Assembly (NCBI GenBank): GCA_947595925.1 | Contig: CANQEV010000002.1 | Coordinates: 1-64,000, forward strand | Direction of reading: 5' to 3' | Source: an uncultured Acetatifactor sp. | GTDB taxonomy: Bacteria; Bacillota; Clostridia; Lachnospirales; Lachnospiraceae | Length of the DNA stretch: 64,000 nt | Translations under genes and position numbers: made by a program | Part shown: positions 54,861 to 63,441 of the stretch, piece by piece | Position numbering within the stretch: the first letter of the stretch is position 1 | How the letters are laid out: each line of letters opens with the position of its first letter | The notes under the pieces: model-generated | Databases searched by the model: none | Seen by the model: the letters and a program-made list of their open reading frames with translations, nothing else | What the model was told of the DNA's origin: nothing

Positions 54861-55667
54861 ATGCTCAGAGATATCACGCTAGGACAATATTATCAGACGG
54901 AGTCGGTCCTTCATAAGCTGGATCCCCGGGTCAAGATCGGCGGGACCCTGCTCTTTATTCTGACCCTCTTTTTCTACAAAAACTTTCTGGGGTATCTGGC
55001 GGCGATCCTGTTCCTGGCGGCGGTGATCCGCCTGTCCCATGTGCCGTTTTCCTATATGATAAAGGGAATGAGATCCATTTTGTTTTTGCTGCTGATCACG
55101 GTGGCCTTTAACCTGTTTCTGACTCCCGGGACGGTTTTAGTCGCTTTCTGGAAACTGAAGATCACCCAGGAGGGTTTGAAGGCCGCGGTGACCATCGCCC
55201 TCAGGCTGACCATGCTCATCATCGGTTCCTCCCTGATGACTCTTACGACCACGCCCAACAATCTGACGGACGGCATGGAGAAGATGATGGGCTTTATGAA
55301 GATCTTTAAGGCACCGGTGCATGAAATGGCGATGATGATGTCCATTGCGCTGCGCTTTATCCCGATTTTGCTGGAAGAGACGGATAAGATCATGAAGGCC
55401 CAGATGGCCCGTGGCGCGGACTTCGAGAGCGGGAACCTGATCGCGCGGGCAAAGGCCATGGTGCCGCTTCTGGTGCCCCTGTTCATCTCGGCGTTTCGCC
55501 GTGCAAACGACCTGGCCATGGCTATGGAGGCCCGCTGCTACCGGGGCGGCGAGGGCAGGACGAAGATGAAACCTCTGCAGTACAAAAAGAGGGATTACCT
55601 CGCCTATCTCTGCATGGTCGGTTTTATGGCGGGAAGCATCTGGCTTGGGAGACTGCCGGTCTTGTGA
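54861..55667 (+). CDS. ecfT: Energy-coupling factor transporter transmembrane protein EcfT
   Basis: A 268-residue membrane protein with about five to six helices. It contains the two coupling-helix motifs with Ala-Arg-Gly (AQMARGADFES, and AMEARCYRGGEGRT), which contact the EcfA pair. It docks S components for vitamins such as riboflavin, folate or biotin. The ribosome-binding site overlaps the end of ecfA2. Confidence 0.95.
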   Translation: MLRDITLGQYYQTESVLHKLDPRVKIGGTLLFILTLFFYKNFLGYLAAILFLAAVIRLSHVPFSYMIKGMRSILFLLLITVAFNLFLTPGTVLVAFWKLKITQEGLKAAVTIALRLTMLIIGSSLMTLTTTPNNLTDGMEKMMGFMKIFKAPVHEMAMMMSIALRFIPILLEETDKIMKAQMARGADFESGNLIARAKAMVPLLVPLFISAFRRANDLAMAMEARCYRGGEGRTKMKPLQYKKRDYLAYLCMVGFMAGSIWLGRLPVL

Positions 55668-55811
55668 CGGGGGAGTACGAAGATACCGGGAGGCCGACTG
55701 ATTTTGTGACGGCGGGGCGCAAGGAAGGGACCTGGAGGCAGACCACCCCGGGGACAGTGGGAAGGCATGGAAGGAAACAAGAACTCAGGTCATCTTGGAG
55801 ACAGTGAGAAG

Positions 55812-56594
55812 ATGGAAGTGGAAACGAGACAAAGACGGATCCGGATCTGGGTGGCCTATGACGGGACAAATTACCACGGCTGGCAGATCCAGGACAACGG
55901 GATAACGATAGAAGAAGAATTGAACCGGGCGCTGACGGAACTTTTGGGCCAGGAGATCCGGGTGATCGGGGCCAGCCGCACGGACGCCGGCGTCCACGCC
56001 CTTATGAATGTGGCGGTGTTCGACACATCCGGCAGGATCCCGGCGGAGAAAATCTGTTATGCGCTGAACGCAAGGCTTCCGGAGGACATTCGGATCCTGC
56101 GCTCCGAGGAAGTTCCAGAGGACTGGCATCCCCGGCACTGTGAGAGCCGGAAGACTTACGAGTACCGGATCTGTCGGAGCGAGATCCAGCAGCCCCTCCG
56201 CAGGCTCTACACATATCATGTCTACCGCGAACTGAATCTGGAGGCAATGACAGAAGCGGCGCATTTTCTGGAAGGGGAGCATGACTTTCAGAGTTTCTGC
56301 CAGGCAGGGAGCCAGGCGGAGACCACCGTTCGCAGGATCTATCAGGTTGTTCTGGAGGAACAGGGAGAGGAACTGGTGATCCGGGTGACAGGGAACGGCT
56401 TTCTCTACAACATGGTCAGAATCATTGTCGGCACTCTCCTGGAGGTGGGGGCGGGCAGGCTGCGCCCGGAGGATATTCCACTGATTTTAGAAAAGAGGGA
56501 TCGGGGCGCGGCAGGGCCCACGGCGCCGGCGAAGGGGCTGACGCTGGTGAAGTATGAGTTTTTGACAAGCGGTGGAAACAGCTTGGAACCTTGA
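55812..56594 (+). CDS. truA: tRNA pseudouridine synthase A
   Basis: About 260 residues. The catalytic Asp is in GASRTDAGVHA, and the N-terminal IRIWVAYDGTNYHGWQ and C-terminal GNGFLYNMVRIIVGTLLEVG are family hallmarks. It forms pseudouridine at positions 38-40 of the tRNA anticodon stem. The start is uncertain: ATG 55812 with TTGGAG 11 bases upstream, or ATG 55767 with a close AAGG. It follows ecfT, as in most Firmicutes, but rplM-rpsI do not follow. Confidence 0.95.
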   Translation: MEVETRQRRIRIWVAYDGTNYHGWQIQDNGITIEEELNRALTELLGQEIRVIGASRTDAGVHALMNVAVFDTSGRIPAEKICYALNARLPEDIRILRSEEVPEDWHPRHCESRKTYEYRICRSEIQQPLRRLYTYHVYRELNLEAMTEAAHFLEGEHDFQSFCQAGSQAETTVRRIYQVVLEEQGEELVIRVTGNGFLYNMVRIIVGTLLEVGAGRLRPEDIPLILEKRDRGAAGPTAPAKGLTLVKYEFLTSGGNSLEP

Positions 56595-56618
56595 CATACC
56601 TGGTAAAGGAGAGGCTTT

Positions 56619-58289
56619 ATGAAAGAATTGCTAAAGAAACATAAAGTACGAAATGGTGTTATAGCATTTCATATTTTAATGACTTTTCTTTGGGCCAATC
56701 GTGTGCTGAAAAATATTGGAGAAATTGCCATTGGATCAAAAGCAGTCAGGGAAGTGATCAGCAGAAACGTCGAAAATATCATGGCATATATATTTTCAGA
56801 GTTTTTTGCCATCCTTCTAATATGCCTGTTTTGGAAATTGGTTTTTTATGTAATAAGTCATTTTAGAAAGTCCCATATTGTTTTTCTCACTCTTTTCTTT
56901 GCAGGGGCAATATTGCTGCTGCTCTCCTGGCCGGCAGTATTTGTGCGTTCTAATGATAATCTGATCACATATTCAAGCGCGGTCCGATTGACGCCGGATT
57001 ACTGGCACTCCGCATACTCAAGCTTTATCTATGCAGGCTGCCTGCTGTTTTTTCCCGCTGATTTTATGATCACGATCATCCAGTGGGCTTTTTTTGTATT
57101 TATGCTGGCTTATTTTTATTACAGAACTGAAAATGTCGCTCCAAAACTCAAATATCTTGTCTTTGCCTTTTTCCTGCTGCCGGACACGCTTTTGGTGATT
57201 ATGGACAGCTACCGCATTTGCCAATACACAATTGTAGTATTGATATATGCCGGTCTGATCATGTTCGATGTGATTGAAAAAAGGGAGCGGAAAACCTGGG
57301 AACACATCGCCATAGCTATGCTGGGAGCATTCCTTGCGGTCTGGAGGAATGAAGGGATCATCTTTTGTTCGGCGTTTTTCCTGATGTACGTAATATGTAC
57401 CGGCAGCAGGTCCCTATGGAAAAAAGCGCAGCGTATGATTCTTTACGCAGCTTTGTTTGGGATCATCCTGCTTCCTCAGAAAATAGGGGAGATCAAATAT
57501 TATGGGAAGGATTACCAGATTATCAATTCCCTGCATACATTGCAGACTTTGTTGAATGATCCGGAAACGAATTTGGATTACGATAGGGCAAAAGAAGACC
57601 TCTCAGCCATTGAAACGGTGCTCCCGGTCGACATCATAAAGGAATACGGATTGGACGGATATCGTCGGTATAATTACAATTTCAAAGGAAATATGGATAT
57701 CAATCAATCCTCATTCCGGAAGGAAGAGAGCAGCGCTTATTTGTCAGCTTATGCCAGTATTCTGTTTCATAATCCTCAAAGTATCGTAAAATTGGAGTGG
57801 GACAACCTTTTGTATACTTTGTCTGCAAAGCATGTTTTCTTTCCTCTGGTTTATGTCGCACCGGAAGCGCATGTCCCATTGAGGGATTGGGGAAGTGAAA
57901 TGTGGGATCGCAGTTCGATAGACTTTGTTTATAATGGTCATACGGCTTTCCTGAGCACTGTTACGGAAAAGCTGGGAATCGGAGAAAAACTCATAGATTT
58001 TCATTCTAAGATTTCTGCCTGGTTTTTTGCCAAAAAGGGTTATTTGGTCTTCTTTTTTATGATCAGTTTTTTTCATTGCTGGATGGTTATGCGCGGATTG
58101 ATAAAGTTGGTTAGAAAAAAAGATTTGACCGCATTTGGATTTGGACTTGTTTGCCTGAGCATGCTGCTCGAATATATGGCGCTGTTTATGGTGATGCCCG
58201 CCAAGGCCCATGTTTATTTAATCATATCAAATTATCTTTCCCTGGCCATAGGGTATTGTGTACTGGTATCTAAATGGGTGAAAAAATAG
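56619..58289 (+). CDS. Large polytopic membrane protein, possible GT-C type glycosyltransferase
   Basis: A 556-residue protein with about 11-12 hydrophobic helices. A big outside-facing stretch lies near residues 300-415, and Asp/Asn/Tyr-rich loops (VRSNDNLITYSS) follow the third helix, which resembles GT-C fold enzymes or flippases of surface polysaccharides. No defined family is recognised. Its base composition is visibly more AT-rich than truA and the Ecf genes, consistent with transfer. AAAGGAGAGG precedes the ATG. Confidence 0.6.
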   Translation: MKELLKKHKVRNGVIAFHILMTFLWANRVLKNIGEIAIGSKAVREVISRNVENIMAYIFSEFFAILLICLFWKLVFYVISHFRKSHIVFLTLFFAGAILLLLSWPAVFVRSNDNLITYSSAVRLTPDYWHSAYSSFIYAGCLLFFPADFMITIIQWAFFVFMLAYFYYRTENVAPKLKYLVFAFFLLPDTLLVIMDSYRICQYTIVVLIYAGLIMFDVIEKRERKTWEHIAIAMLGAFLAVWRNEGIIFCSAFFLMYVICTGSRSLWKKAQRMILYAALFGIILLPQKIGEIKYYGKDYQIINSLHTLQTLLNDPETNLDYDRAKEDLSAIETVLPVDIIKEYGLDGYRRYNYNFKGNMDINQSSFRKEESSAYLSAYASILFHNPQSIVKLEWDNLLYTLSAKHVFFPLVYVAPEAHVPLRDWGSEMWDRSSIDFVYNGHTAFLSTVTEKLGIGEKLIDFHSKISAWFFAKKGYLVFFFMISFFHCWMVMRGLIKLVRKKDLTAFGFGLVCLSMLLEYMALFMVMPAKAHVYLIISNYLSLAIGYCVLVSKWVKK

Positions 58290-58304
58290 GGGGGGGAAGG
58301 GTGG

Positions 58305-58483
58305 AAAATGTAACAGTTCACCCGCGCCATTCGCAAAGCCGCGCTGACGCGCTTACCGCTGCTTGCGCAGCTGTCTTTGCTCATAAGACGGCTGGCTGAA
58401 AAATGTAACAGTTCACCCGCGCCATTCGCAAAGCCGCGCTAACGCGCTTACCGCTGCTTGCGCAGCTGTCTTTGCTCATAAGA
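58305..58483. repeat. 84-bp direct repeat, two copies
   Basis: The same 84 bases occur at 58305-58388 and 58400-58483 (95-base period) with one mismatch. Each copy begins AAAATGTAACAGTTCACCCG. They make up the left two-thirds of a larger element bounded by inverted repeats. Confidence 0.9.
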
Positions 58484-58571
58484 TGGCGCTCCCTTCGTCC
58501 ATACAACAGGAGGCAGATTTTCGTGCAAGCACGAATCTGCCTCTTATTGTATGGACGAGTGAACTGTTACA
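58309..58571. mobile_element. MITE-like repeat element with terminal inverted repeats
   Basis: TGTAACAGTTCAC (58309-58321) is matched in inverse by GTGAACTGTTACA (58559-58571). Inside are the two direct repeats and a long hairpin whose arms are 58496-58526 and 58529-58557. No coding frame is supported. The size (263 bp) and symmetry resemble a non-autonomous mobile element, but no target-site duplication is obvious. Confidence 0.55.
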
Positions 58572-58599
58572 AAAATATTACAAATTTGCGACAAAAGGA

Positions 58600-58628
58600 T
58601 TGATTTTTTGTTGCATATGAAGTAGAAT
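58600..58628 (+). promoter_or_regulatory. Promoter of the SH3/NlpC-P60 gene
   Basis: TTGATT (58600-58605), 17-base spacer, TAGAAT (58623-58628). The leader is about 150 bases. The promoter is immediately beside the repeat element. Confidence 0.6.
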
Positions 58629-58785
58629 AAGAAGCGTGGCGGGATTTGCAGAATTTGGAAATAGGTTTACATTTTTTCTTCCGCCGGAGGGATGAAGGCC
58701 GCAAGGGATGGCGGGCTTGGGTTAGAGAAAAGGATTTCGCGGAGCACGAGAGAAAGCGCGAAGGATTTCGCTTGAGGATGGTTTC

Positions 58786-59964
58786 ATGAAATTACATAGA
58801 TCGGTATCGGTTATTTTCTGTATGGGAATTACAATGGCCCTGTTTGCGGGAGCGCCTGTCCTGGAGGGCAGAGCTACCGGGGAGGATGTTTCCAGCTTTG
58901 CGGGAATCAATCTGGATCCGGCCCAGGGAAATCTCCTGGGGGCGGAGCAGGATGAGGCGGCGATCCTGGAAGTCGGCCGTGCGCTCCTCGAGGAGATGGA
59001 GGCGGAGAGCGAGTATGCGGACCTGGCTATCGCCAAGGTGGATTCCTATGTGAATGTCCGCAGCATCCCCAGCACGGATGGACAAGTTCTCGGAAAGATT
59101 TACAACGGGGCGGTCGCCCATGTGATCGAGAAAGTTGGCGAGAATAACGAATGGTTTCATGTGACCAGCGGGAGCCTGGAGGGATATATCAAGGCAGAAT
59201 ATTTCCTGTATGGCAAGGATGCGGCTGAAGTGATAGACGATTATGTCACGCGTTACGCCCTGGTTCATGCGTCCAGGCTGAATGTTCGAAAGGAGCCCTC
59301 CATAGAGTCGGGAAGAATCGGCTACCTGAACGATGGAGAGAAGGCAAAGATCATTGAAGATCTTGGAGACTGGCAGAAGGTAGAGTATTCCGGCGGACAG
59401 ACCGGTTATGTTTCCGCAGATTATACGGAGGTTATAGAGGAATTTTCCTATGCGATTTCCATAGAGGAAGAACAGGCGGAAATCGCCCGTCAGAAAGCCC
59501 TGGAAGAGAGAAAGCGGCAGCAGGAGGCCAGCGCGCCCGAGAATACCACGACTTCTACGGTGACTCCGGCGGCAGGGTATTCTACGAACAGCGAGCTGAG
59601 GGACTCCCTGGTAGCATATGCGCAGCAGTTTGTGGGAAATCCCTATGTGAATGGCGGCAACAGCCTGACCAATGGTACGGACTGCTCCGGATTTACAAAG
59701 CTGATCTTCGGGGAATACGGGATTTCTCTGGGCCGGACGCCGGCAAGTCAGTATTCGTCCGCAGGCCGCGCGGTGGACTATAGCGAGATCCAAAAGGGCG
59801 ACATCATCTGCTATAGCAGTAACGGCGGCGCAAGCTGCACCCATGTGGCGATCTATATCGGGGACGGGAAGATCGTTCACGCGGCAAACAGCCGGAAGGG
59901 AATTTGCATCCAGAACGCGGAGTACGGCAACAAGATTATCGGAGTCCGGAATGTGATCGATTGA
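58786..59964 (+). CDS. Secreted SH3b / NlpC-P60 cell-wall peptidase
   Basis: A 392-residue protein. A signal peptide covers about residues 1-30. Two SH3b domains lie at about 85-145 (VDSYVNVRSIPS) and 160-220 (ALVHASRLNVRKEPS), then a charged coiled linker (225-255) and an NlpC/P60 domain from about 275. Catalytic Cys300 is in GTDCSGF, His353 in CTHVAIYIG, and a third polar residue (His365) in KIVHAANS. It would cut peptide stems of peptidoglycan, with the SH3b domains holding the wall. Expected outside the cell. The ribosome-binding site is weak (GAGGATGG). Confidence 0.92.
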   Translation: MKLHRSVSVIFCMGITMALFAGAPVLEGRATGEDVSSFAGINLDPAQGNLLGAEQDEAAILEVGRALLEEMEAESEYADLAIAKVDSYVNVRSIPSTDGQVLGKIYNGAVAHVIEKVGENNEWFHVTSGSLEGYIKAEYFLYGKDAAEVIDDYVTRYALVHASRLNVRKEPSIESGRIGYLNDGEKAKIIEDLGDWQKVEYSGGQTGYVSADYTEVIEEFSYAISIEEEQAEIARQKALEERKRQQEASAPENTTTSTVTPAAGYSTNSELRDSLVAYAQQFVGNPYVNGGNSLTNGTDCSGFTKLIFGEYGISLGRTPASQYSSAGRAVDYSEIQKGDIICYSSNGGASCTHVAIYIGDGKIVHAANSRKGICIQNAEYGNKIIGVRNVID

Positions 59965-60048
59965 TCGAAAGAGGAATTGCCGGGACGAAAATTGCCACTG
60001 TGAGCGTCCTGTGGGTAACGATCTGAAAATAGAAAACATCAATGAAAG

Positions 60049-60090
60049 TGAAGTACCTTGGTTCGTGAGAATCAGGGTACTTTTTTGTCT
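60049..60090 (+). terminator. Terminator after the NlpC/P60 gene
   Basis: AAGTACC (60051-60057) pairs with GGTACTT (60076-60082), followed by TTTT. An intrinsic terminator with an 18-base loop that can pair further. Confidence 0.7.
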
Positions 60091-60180
60091 GTCAAGAATT
60101 TCGGCGCAGCGGTTTTTCCGGCTGCTAAAGATGAGGGAAATACTAATTTGCCGTATTCTGAAATAAATTTTAGGAAGGTC

Positions 60181-60239
60181 TTGACAGTGCTGTCTACTAG
60201 TTGTAGAATAAAAATATAAATTCTACAAGCAGTAGACAG
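60181..60239 (+). promoter_or_regulatory. Promoter with twin BlaI-type operators
   Basis: TTGACA (60181-60186), 17-base spacer, TAGAAT (60204-60209). Two dyads CTAC-N5-GTAG, at 60194-60206 and 60223-60235, overlap the -10 and the start region. Together they are arranged as one large inverted repeat (60190-60239), consistent with repression by the BlaI-like product of the next gene. Confidence 0.75.
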
Positions 60240-60248
60240 GAGGACATT

Positions 60249-60605
60249 ATGACAGAATACAGATTAGGGGAGATCGAGATGAAATTTGCAGAGCTCATCT
60301 GGAGCAGGGAACCGATCGCTTCAGGGGAGCTGGCGGCGCTTTGCCAGGAAGAGCTGAACTGGAAGAGGACCACAACATATACGGTTCTGAAAAGGCTGTG
60401 TGACAAAGGCATATTCAAAAATGAAAAAGGCGTGGTGACTTCCCAGGTATCCCGGCAGATGTTTCGGGCAAAACAGAGCGAGGAGTTTGTGAAAGGGGCT
60501 TTCGGCGGATCGCTTCCCAATTTTGTGGCGGCGTTCGTCTCCCGGAAAAAGCTCTCCCGGGAAGAGATCGAAGAGCTGAAACGCCTCATTGAGGAAAACG
60601 AATAG
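60249..60605 (+). CDS. BlaI/MecI/CopY-family transcriptional repressor
   Basis: A 118-residue winged-helix repressor. LGEIEMKFAELIWSREPIASGELAAL and YTVLKRLCDKGIFKNEKGVVTSQV are the family core, with a C-terminal dimer helix (LSREEIEELKRLIEENE). It probably binds the two dyads just upstream and represses its own operon until cleaved through the membrane protease encoded next. AGGAGG lies 6 bases before the ATG. No beta-lactamase gene is nearby, so the signal need not be a beta-lactam. Confidence 0.92.
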   Translation: MTEYRLGEIEMKFAELIWSREPIASGELAALCQEELNWKRTTTYTVLKRLCDKGIFKNEKGVVTSQVSRQMFRAKQSEEFVKGAFGGSLPNFVAAFVSRKKLSREEIEELKRLIEENE

Positions 60606-60624
60606 ATAGGAAGGTGAAATCATC

Positions 60625-62991
60625 ATGGAAACATTGACCAGTGGACTGCTTCGTATGAGCGGGCGGGGGATCCTGATTCTCTGCGTGGTTTTTCTTGTCC
60701 GGTTTTTGCTTAAAAAATTGCGTGTCAGTCATAAGTATATTATGGGCCTTTGGGCCATGGCGTTCTTTTTCTTCCTGTTTCCCTGGAAGATCAGTCTGCC
60801 CTTCGGATTCTGGAACCATACGGACACGGCGGAAGAAGTGCGGGATGCCGGAGAGGGAATGGCTCCGGGGGATCCGTGGACGGAGGGGGATATGGACGCT
60901 GCCGTCTGGGACACAGATCCCGCAGAAATGGCGTGGAAAATCCCGACCCTTTCAAAAGAGGGTCAAAGCCATGGGGCTTCACAGGGGGGACAGGGAGAGG
61001 CAGGACTTTTTGGAGTAAAAGGCGACAGCGCCCCGGAAAAGCTGGGGATCCGGGATGTGATGGAGATCATATGGCTGGCCGGTCTTTGTCTGCTGCTGGG
61101 TCACATGCTGTACTCTTATTTTGCCTTGAAAAAGAAACTGCGGGTCAGCGTCTTCTATCAGGATAATATCTGGTGGACGGAGGAAACGAACATCCCCATG
61201 GTATTTGGGCTGTTCCACCCGCAGATCTATCTTCCGCTTTTTATGCAGAAGGAAGATACAGAGTGCGTTATCGCCCATGAAAACATGCATATCAAGAGGA
61301 AAGACGCGCTGTTTAAGATGCTGGTCTATATCGTGTGCCTGATCCACTGGCCAAATCCTTTTGTCTGGATCGCCTATGTCCTGTTCGCGGGAGATATGGA
61401 GAAAGCTTGCGACGAGGAAGTCATTCGCGGGATGGGAAAAGAGCAGCGGAAGGCGTACGCCTATACGCTCCTTCGTATGGCGGAGGAAAGCGCGACCTAC
61501 AGAAAAAGGATCTTTGCGGCCCCGGTCTGCTTTGACGAGGGAGATGTTGACTCCAGGATCAAGAATATCATGAAATACAAGAAAACGATTCGGGGCTTCG
61601 GCATAGCGGCGGTGATTTTGATCGTTGGACTGTGCGCGCTGTTTTTGACGGAAGCGAAAGAGGACGGGAAAGAGGATCCGCAGGAGTCGGAACAGATCGG
61701 CGCGGATGAAAGCGGAGAAGGTACGGCACCGGACGGAAGCACACAGAAAGATGGGGGACCGTCGGAAGCAGGGACTAACGGTGGATCCACGGGTAATTCG
61801 GGTGAACCGATCTCTGGGACCGCTCTCCCGGAAGATTACGGATTGTCCGACAGCCGGCGGATCGAAGACCAGAGTTTCGAAGTGGAACTTTCCGGCATCG
61901 GGAAAGTGACTTTTGTCTCTTACGAGCCGGACTGGGAAGCAGACCCTTCCGGGGATGTGGTGTTTGCCCTGCTGAATTCCGACGGCACTGTGCGGCAGGT
62001 TTTAGAGGGAACCTGCGAGGGCAACCAGCGCGCTGCGGGTGAAACTTTTTATTCGGTGAGCGCGGTGGGTTTCCGGGATGTGGACGGAGACGGGGATGAG
62101 GACATTGTCGCGATCACGGACTATGAATATATCACGGGATCGATTCCGGAAAAGGCTGAGGCGCGGGTGTATGAGAATACCGGATCTGAGTTTCAGCTGC
62201 GCAGGGAGGTCTCAGAGGCGGCGACCAGCGCCTTGGCGGAGCTGACCATAGACAGCGTCGTGAACTTTACGAATCTTCTGTACAATGGACCGGTGGGAGA
62301 GGGGAAACCGGAAAATAACGGTCAGCCTTACGGAAAACCGGTGAATTTTGACCGGGACGGCCTGCCCGCAGATTTTGTCAAGGCCATCGAAAGCTTCAGT
62401 TATGACGGAACCTTCCCGGACGGGCATCAATATGGGATCATTCCTGAGAAATTCTCTTATGCGGTGTATGATGTGGACGGGGATGGAAAGGACGAGTTTA
62501 TCCTTCAGTTCAGCGACACGATCACGGCAGGTATGATCGAGGAGGTCTACGCATACGAGGACGGCGTGTTCCGGGAGGAGCTGGCGGAATTCCCGATGGT
62601 GACTTATTATGACAACGGCGCTATTCAGGCGGGCTGGTCTCATAATCAGGGCAAGGCCGGGGATCGGTTCCTGTGGCCCTATAACATGTATCGGTATCAG
62701 CCGGAGACCGACAGCTATGAACTGGCGGGAGCTGTGGACGGCTGGGACCGGGAGATAGCGGATTCCATTTATGGGATCGGGCAATTCCCGGACGGGACAG
62801 ATGTCGATGGGGACGGCTTTGTCTATTTCCTGCTGCCACCCGACTGGGAGGGACAATACGATAATGTCGAGATCGTGGATCGTTCTGATTATGAAAAATG
62901 GCGGGAGCAGTTCTCCGGCGGCGCAAACGCGCTGGAGATCCCTTATCAGGAAGTGGAGGTGGAGACGGTTTACCCCGCGGCCCAGGGATAA
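60625..62991 (+). CDS. BlaR1-like M56 metalloprotease with DxDGDG-repeat sensor
   Basis: A 788-residue membrane protein. Helices lie near residues 10-30, 38-60 and 145-165, then a cytosolic zinc protease: HENMH at 218-222 and the ligand segment MEKACDEEVIRG. A further helix is near 322-340. The external part (about 345-788) has a Gly/Ser/Glu-rich linker and then a domain with repeated DVDGDG motifs near residues 485, 615 and 725, the pattern of calcium-binding VCBS/FG-GAP-like beta-propeller repeats. Classical BlaR1 has a penicillin-binding domain there (SxxK, SxN, KTG), which is not seen. It would sense an external signal and release the BlaI-like repressor. It starts 19 bases after it. Confidence 0.85.
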   Translation: METLTSGLLRMSGRGILILCVVFLVRFLLKKLRVSHKYIMGLWAMAFFFFLFPWKISLPFGFWNHTDTAEEVRDAGEGMAPGDPWTEGDMDAAVWDTDPAEMAWKIPTLSKEGQSHGASQGGQGEAGLFGVKGDSAPEKLGIRDVMEIIWLAGLCLLLGHMLYSYFALKKKLRVSVFYQDNIWWTEETNIPMVFGLFHPQIYLPLFMQKEDTECVIAHENMHIKRKDALFKMLVYIVCLIHWPNPFVWIAYVLFAGDMEKACDEEVIRGMGKEQRKAYAYTLLRMAEESATYRKRIFAAPVCFDEGDVDSRIKNIMKYKKTIRGFGIAAVILIVGLCALFLTEAKEDGKEDPQESEQIGADESGEGTAPDGSTQKDGGPSEAGTNGGSTGNSGEPISGTALPEDYGLSDSRRIEDQSFEVELSGIGKVTFVSYEPDWEADPSGDVVFALLNSDGTVRQVLEGTCEGNQRAAGETFYSVSAVGFRDVDGDGDEDIVAITDYEYITGSIPEKAEARVYENTGSEFQLRREVSEAATSALAELTIDSVVNFTNLLYNGPVGEGKPENNGQPYGKPVNFDRDGLPADFVKAIESFSYDGTFPDGHQYGIIPEKFSYAVYDVDGDGKDEFILQFSDTITAGMIEEVYAYEDGVFREELAEFPMVTYYDNGAIQAGWSHNQGKAGDRFLWPYNMYRYQPETDSYELAGAVDGWDREIADSIYGIGQFPDGTDVDGDGFVYFLLPPDWEGQYDNVEIVDRSDYEKWREQFSGGANALEIPYQEVEVETVYPAAQG

Positions 62992-63026
62992 AACAGCAGA
63001 AGGAACCTGGGCGTAATGTCTGAAAC

Positions 63027-63070
63027 GGGCGCCTGTCGTCGGTGTTGGGGCCGGCGGCGGGCGCTCTTTC
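63027..63070 (+). terminator. Terminator after the M56 gene
   Basis: GCGCCTGTCGTCGG (63029-63042) pairs with CCGGCGGCGGGCGC (63051-63064), with several G-U pairs and an 8-base loop, followed by a short T-rich run (TCTTTCT). Confidence 0.55.
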
Positions 63071-63114
63071 TGATCCGGAGGGAAAGAAGCCCTCGGGTCA
63101 AAGTTCGGAATTTG

Positions 63115-63201
63115 ACGGAAAGCGTCGGGCGGGGTGCCTTCCGGAAAAAAAGAAGTGTCGGGCAGATGGAGCTCCCGGGGAAAAACGGAAAGCGTCGGGC
63201 G
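63115..63201. repeat. Two-copy 17-bp repeat in the spacer before the last gene
   Basis: ACGGAAAGCGTCGGGCG at 63115-63131 and 63185-63201. The 63071-63440 interval otherwise shows a promoter-like TTGACA (63233-63238) with a weak -10 GATAAA (63256-63261), and a hairpin GATATTG/CAATATC (63307-63327). No gene. Confidence 0.6.
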
Positions 63202-63441
63202 CAATTTCGGAAAGGGGGAGGGAAACCCGGGATTGACAACATGACAAAATGTGGGGATAAAAAGGCTACAGGTAGCATTGCATCTTTTCGGGAGAACTGA
63301 TACGATTGATATTGTGGATAGCAATATCCTGATAAAGTTCGCAAAGCCGCGCCAGACGCCGATCAGTCATTTTTTTACGCGTCTTCCGGCCGGACTGTTA
63401 GATTTGTGCCGCCGGCGATCCGGCGGAAGAATGGAGATCGT

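Noticed and set aside
58305-58483. Possible CRISPR or coding tandem repeat
   Set aside because: Two long copies with a near-zero spacer, frames interrupted, and enclosed by terminal inverted repeats; better explained as a repeat element.
60249-62991. Beta-lactam resistance operon
   Set aside because: The BlaI/M56 pair is present, but there is no beta-lactamase or PBP gene and no penicillin-binding motifs in the sensor.
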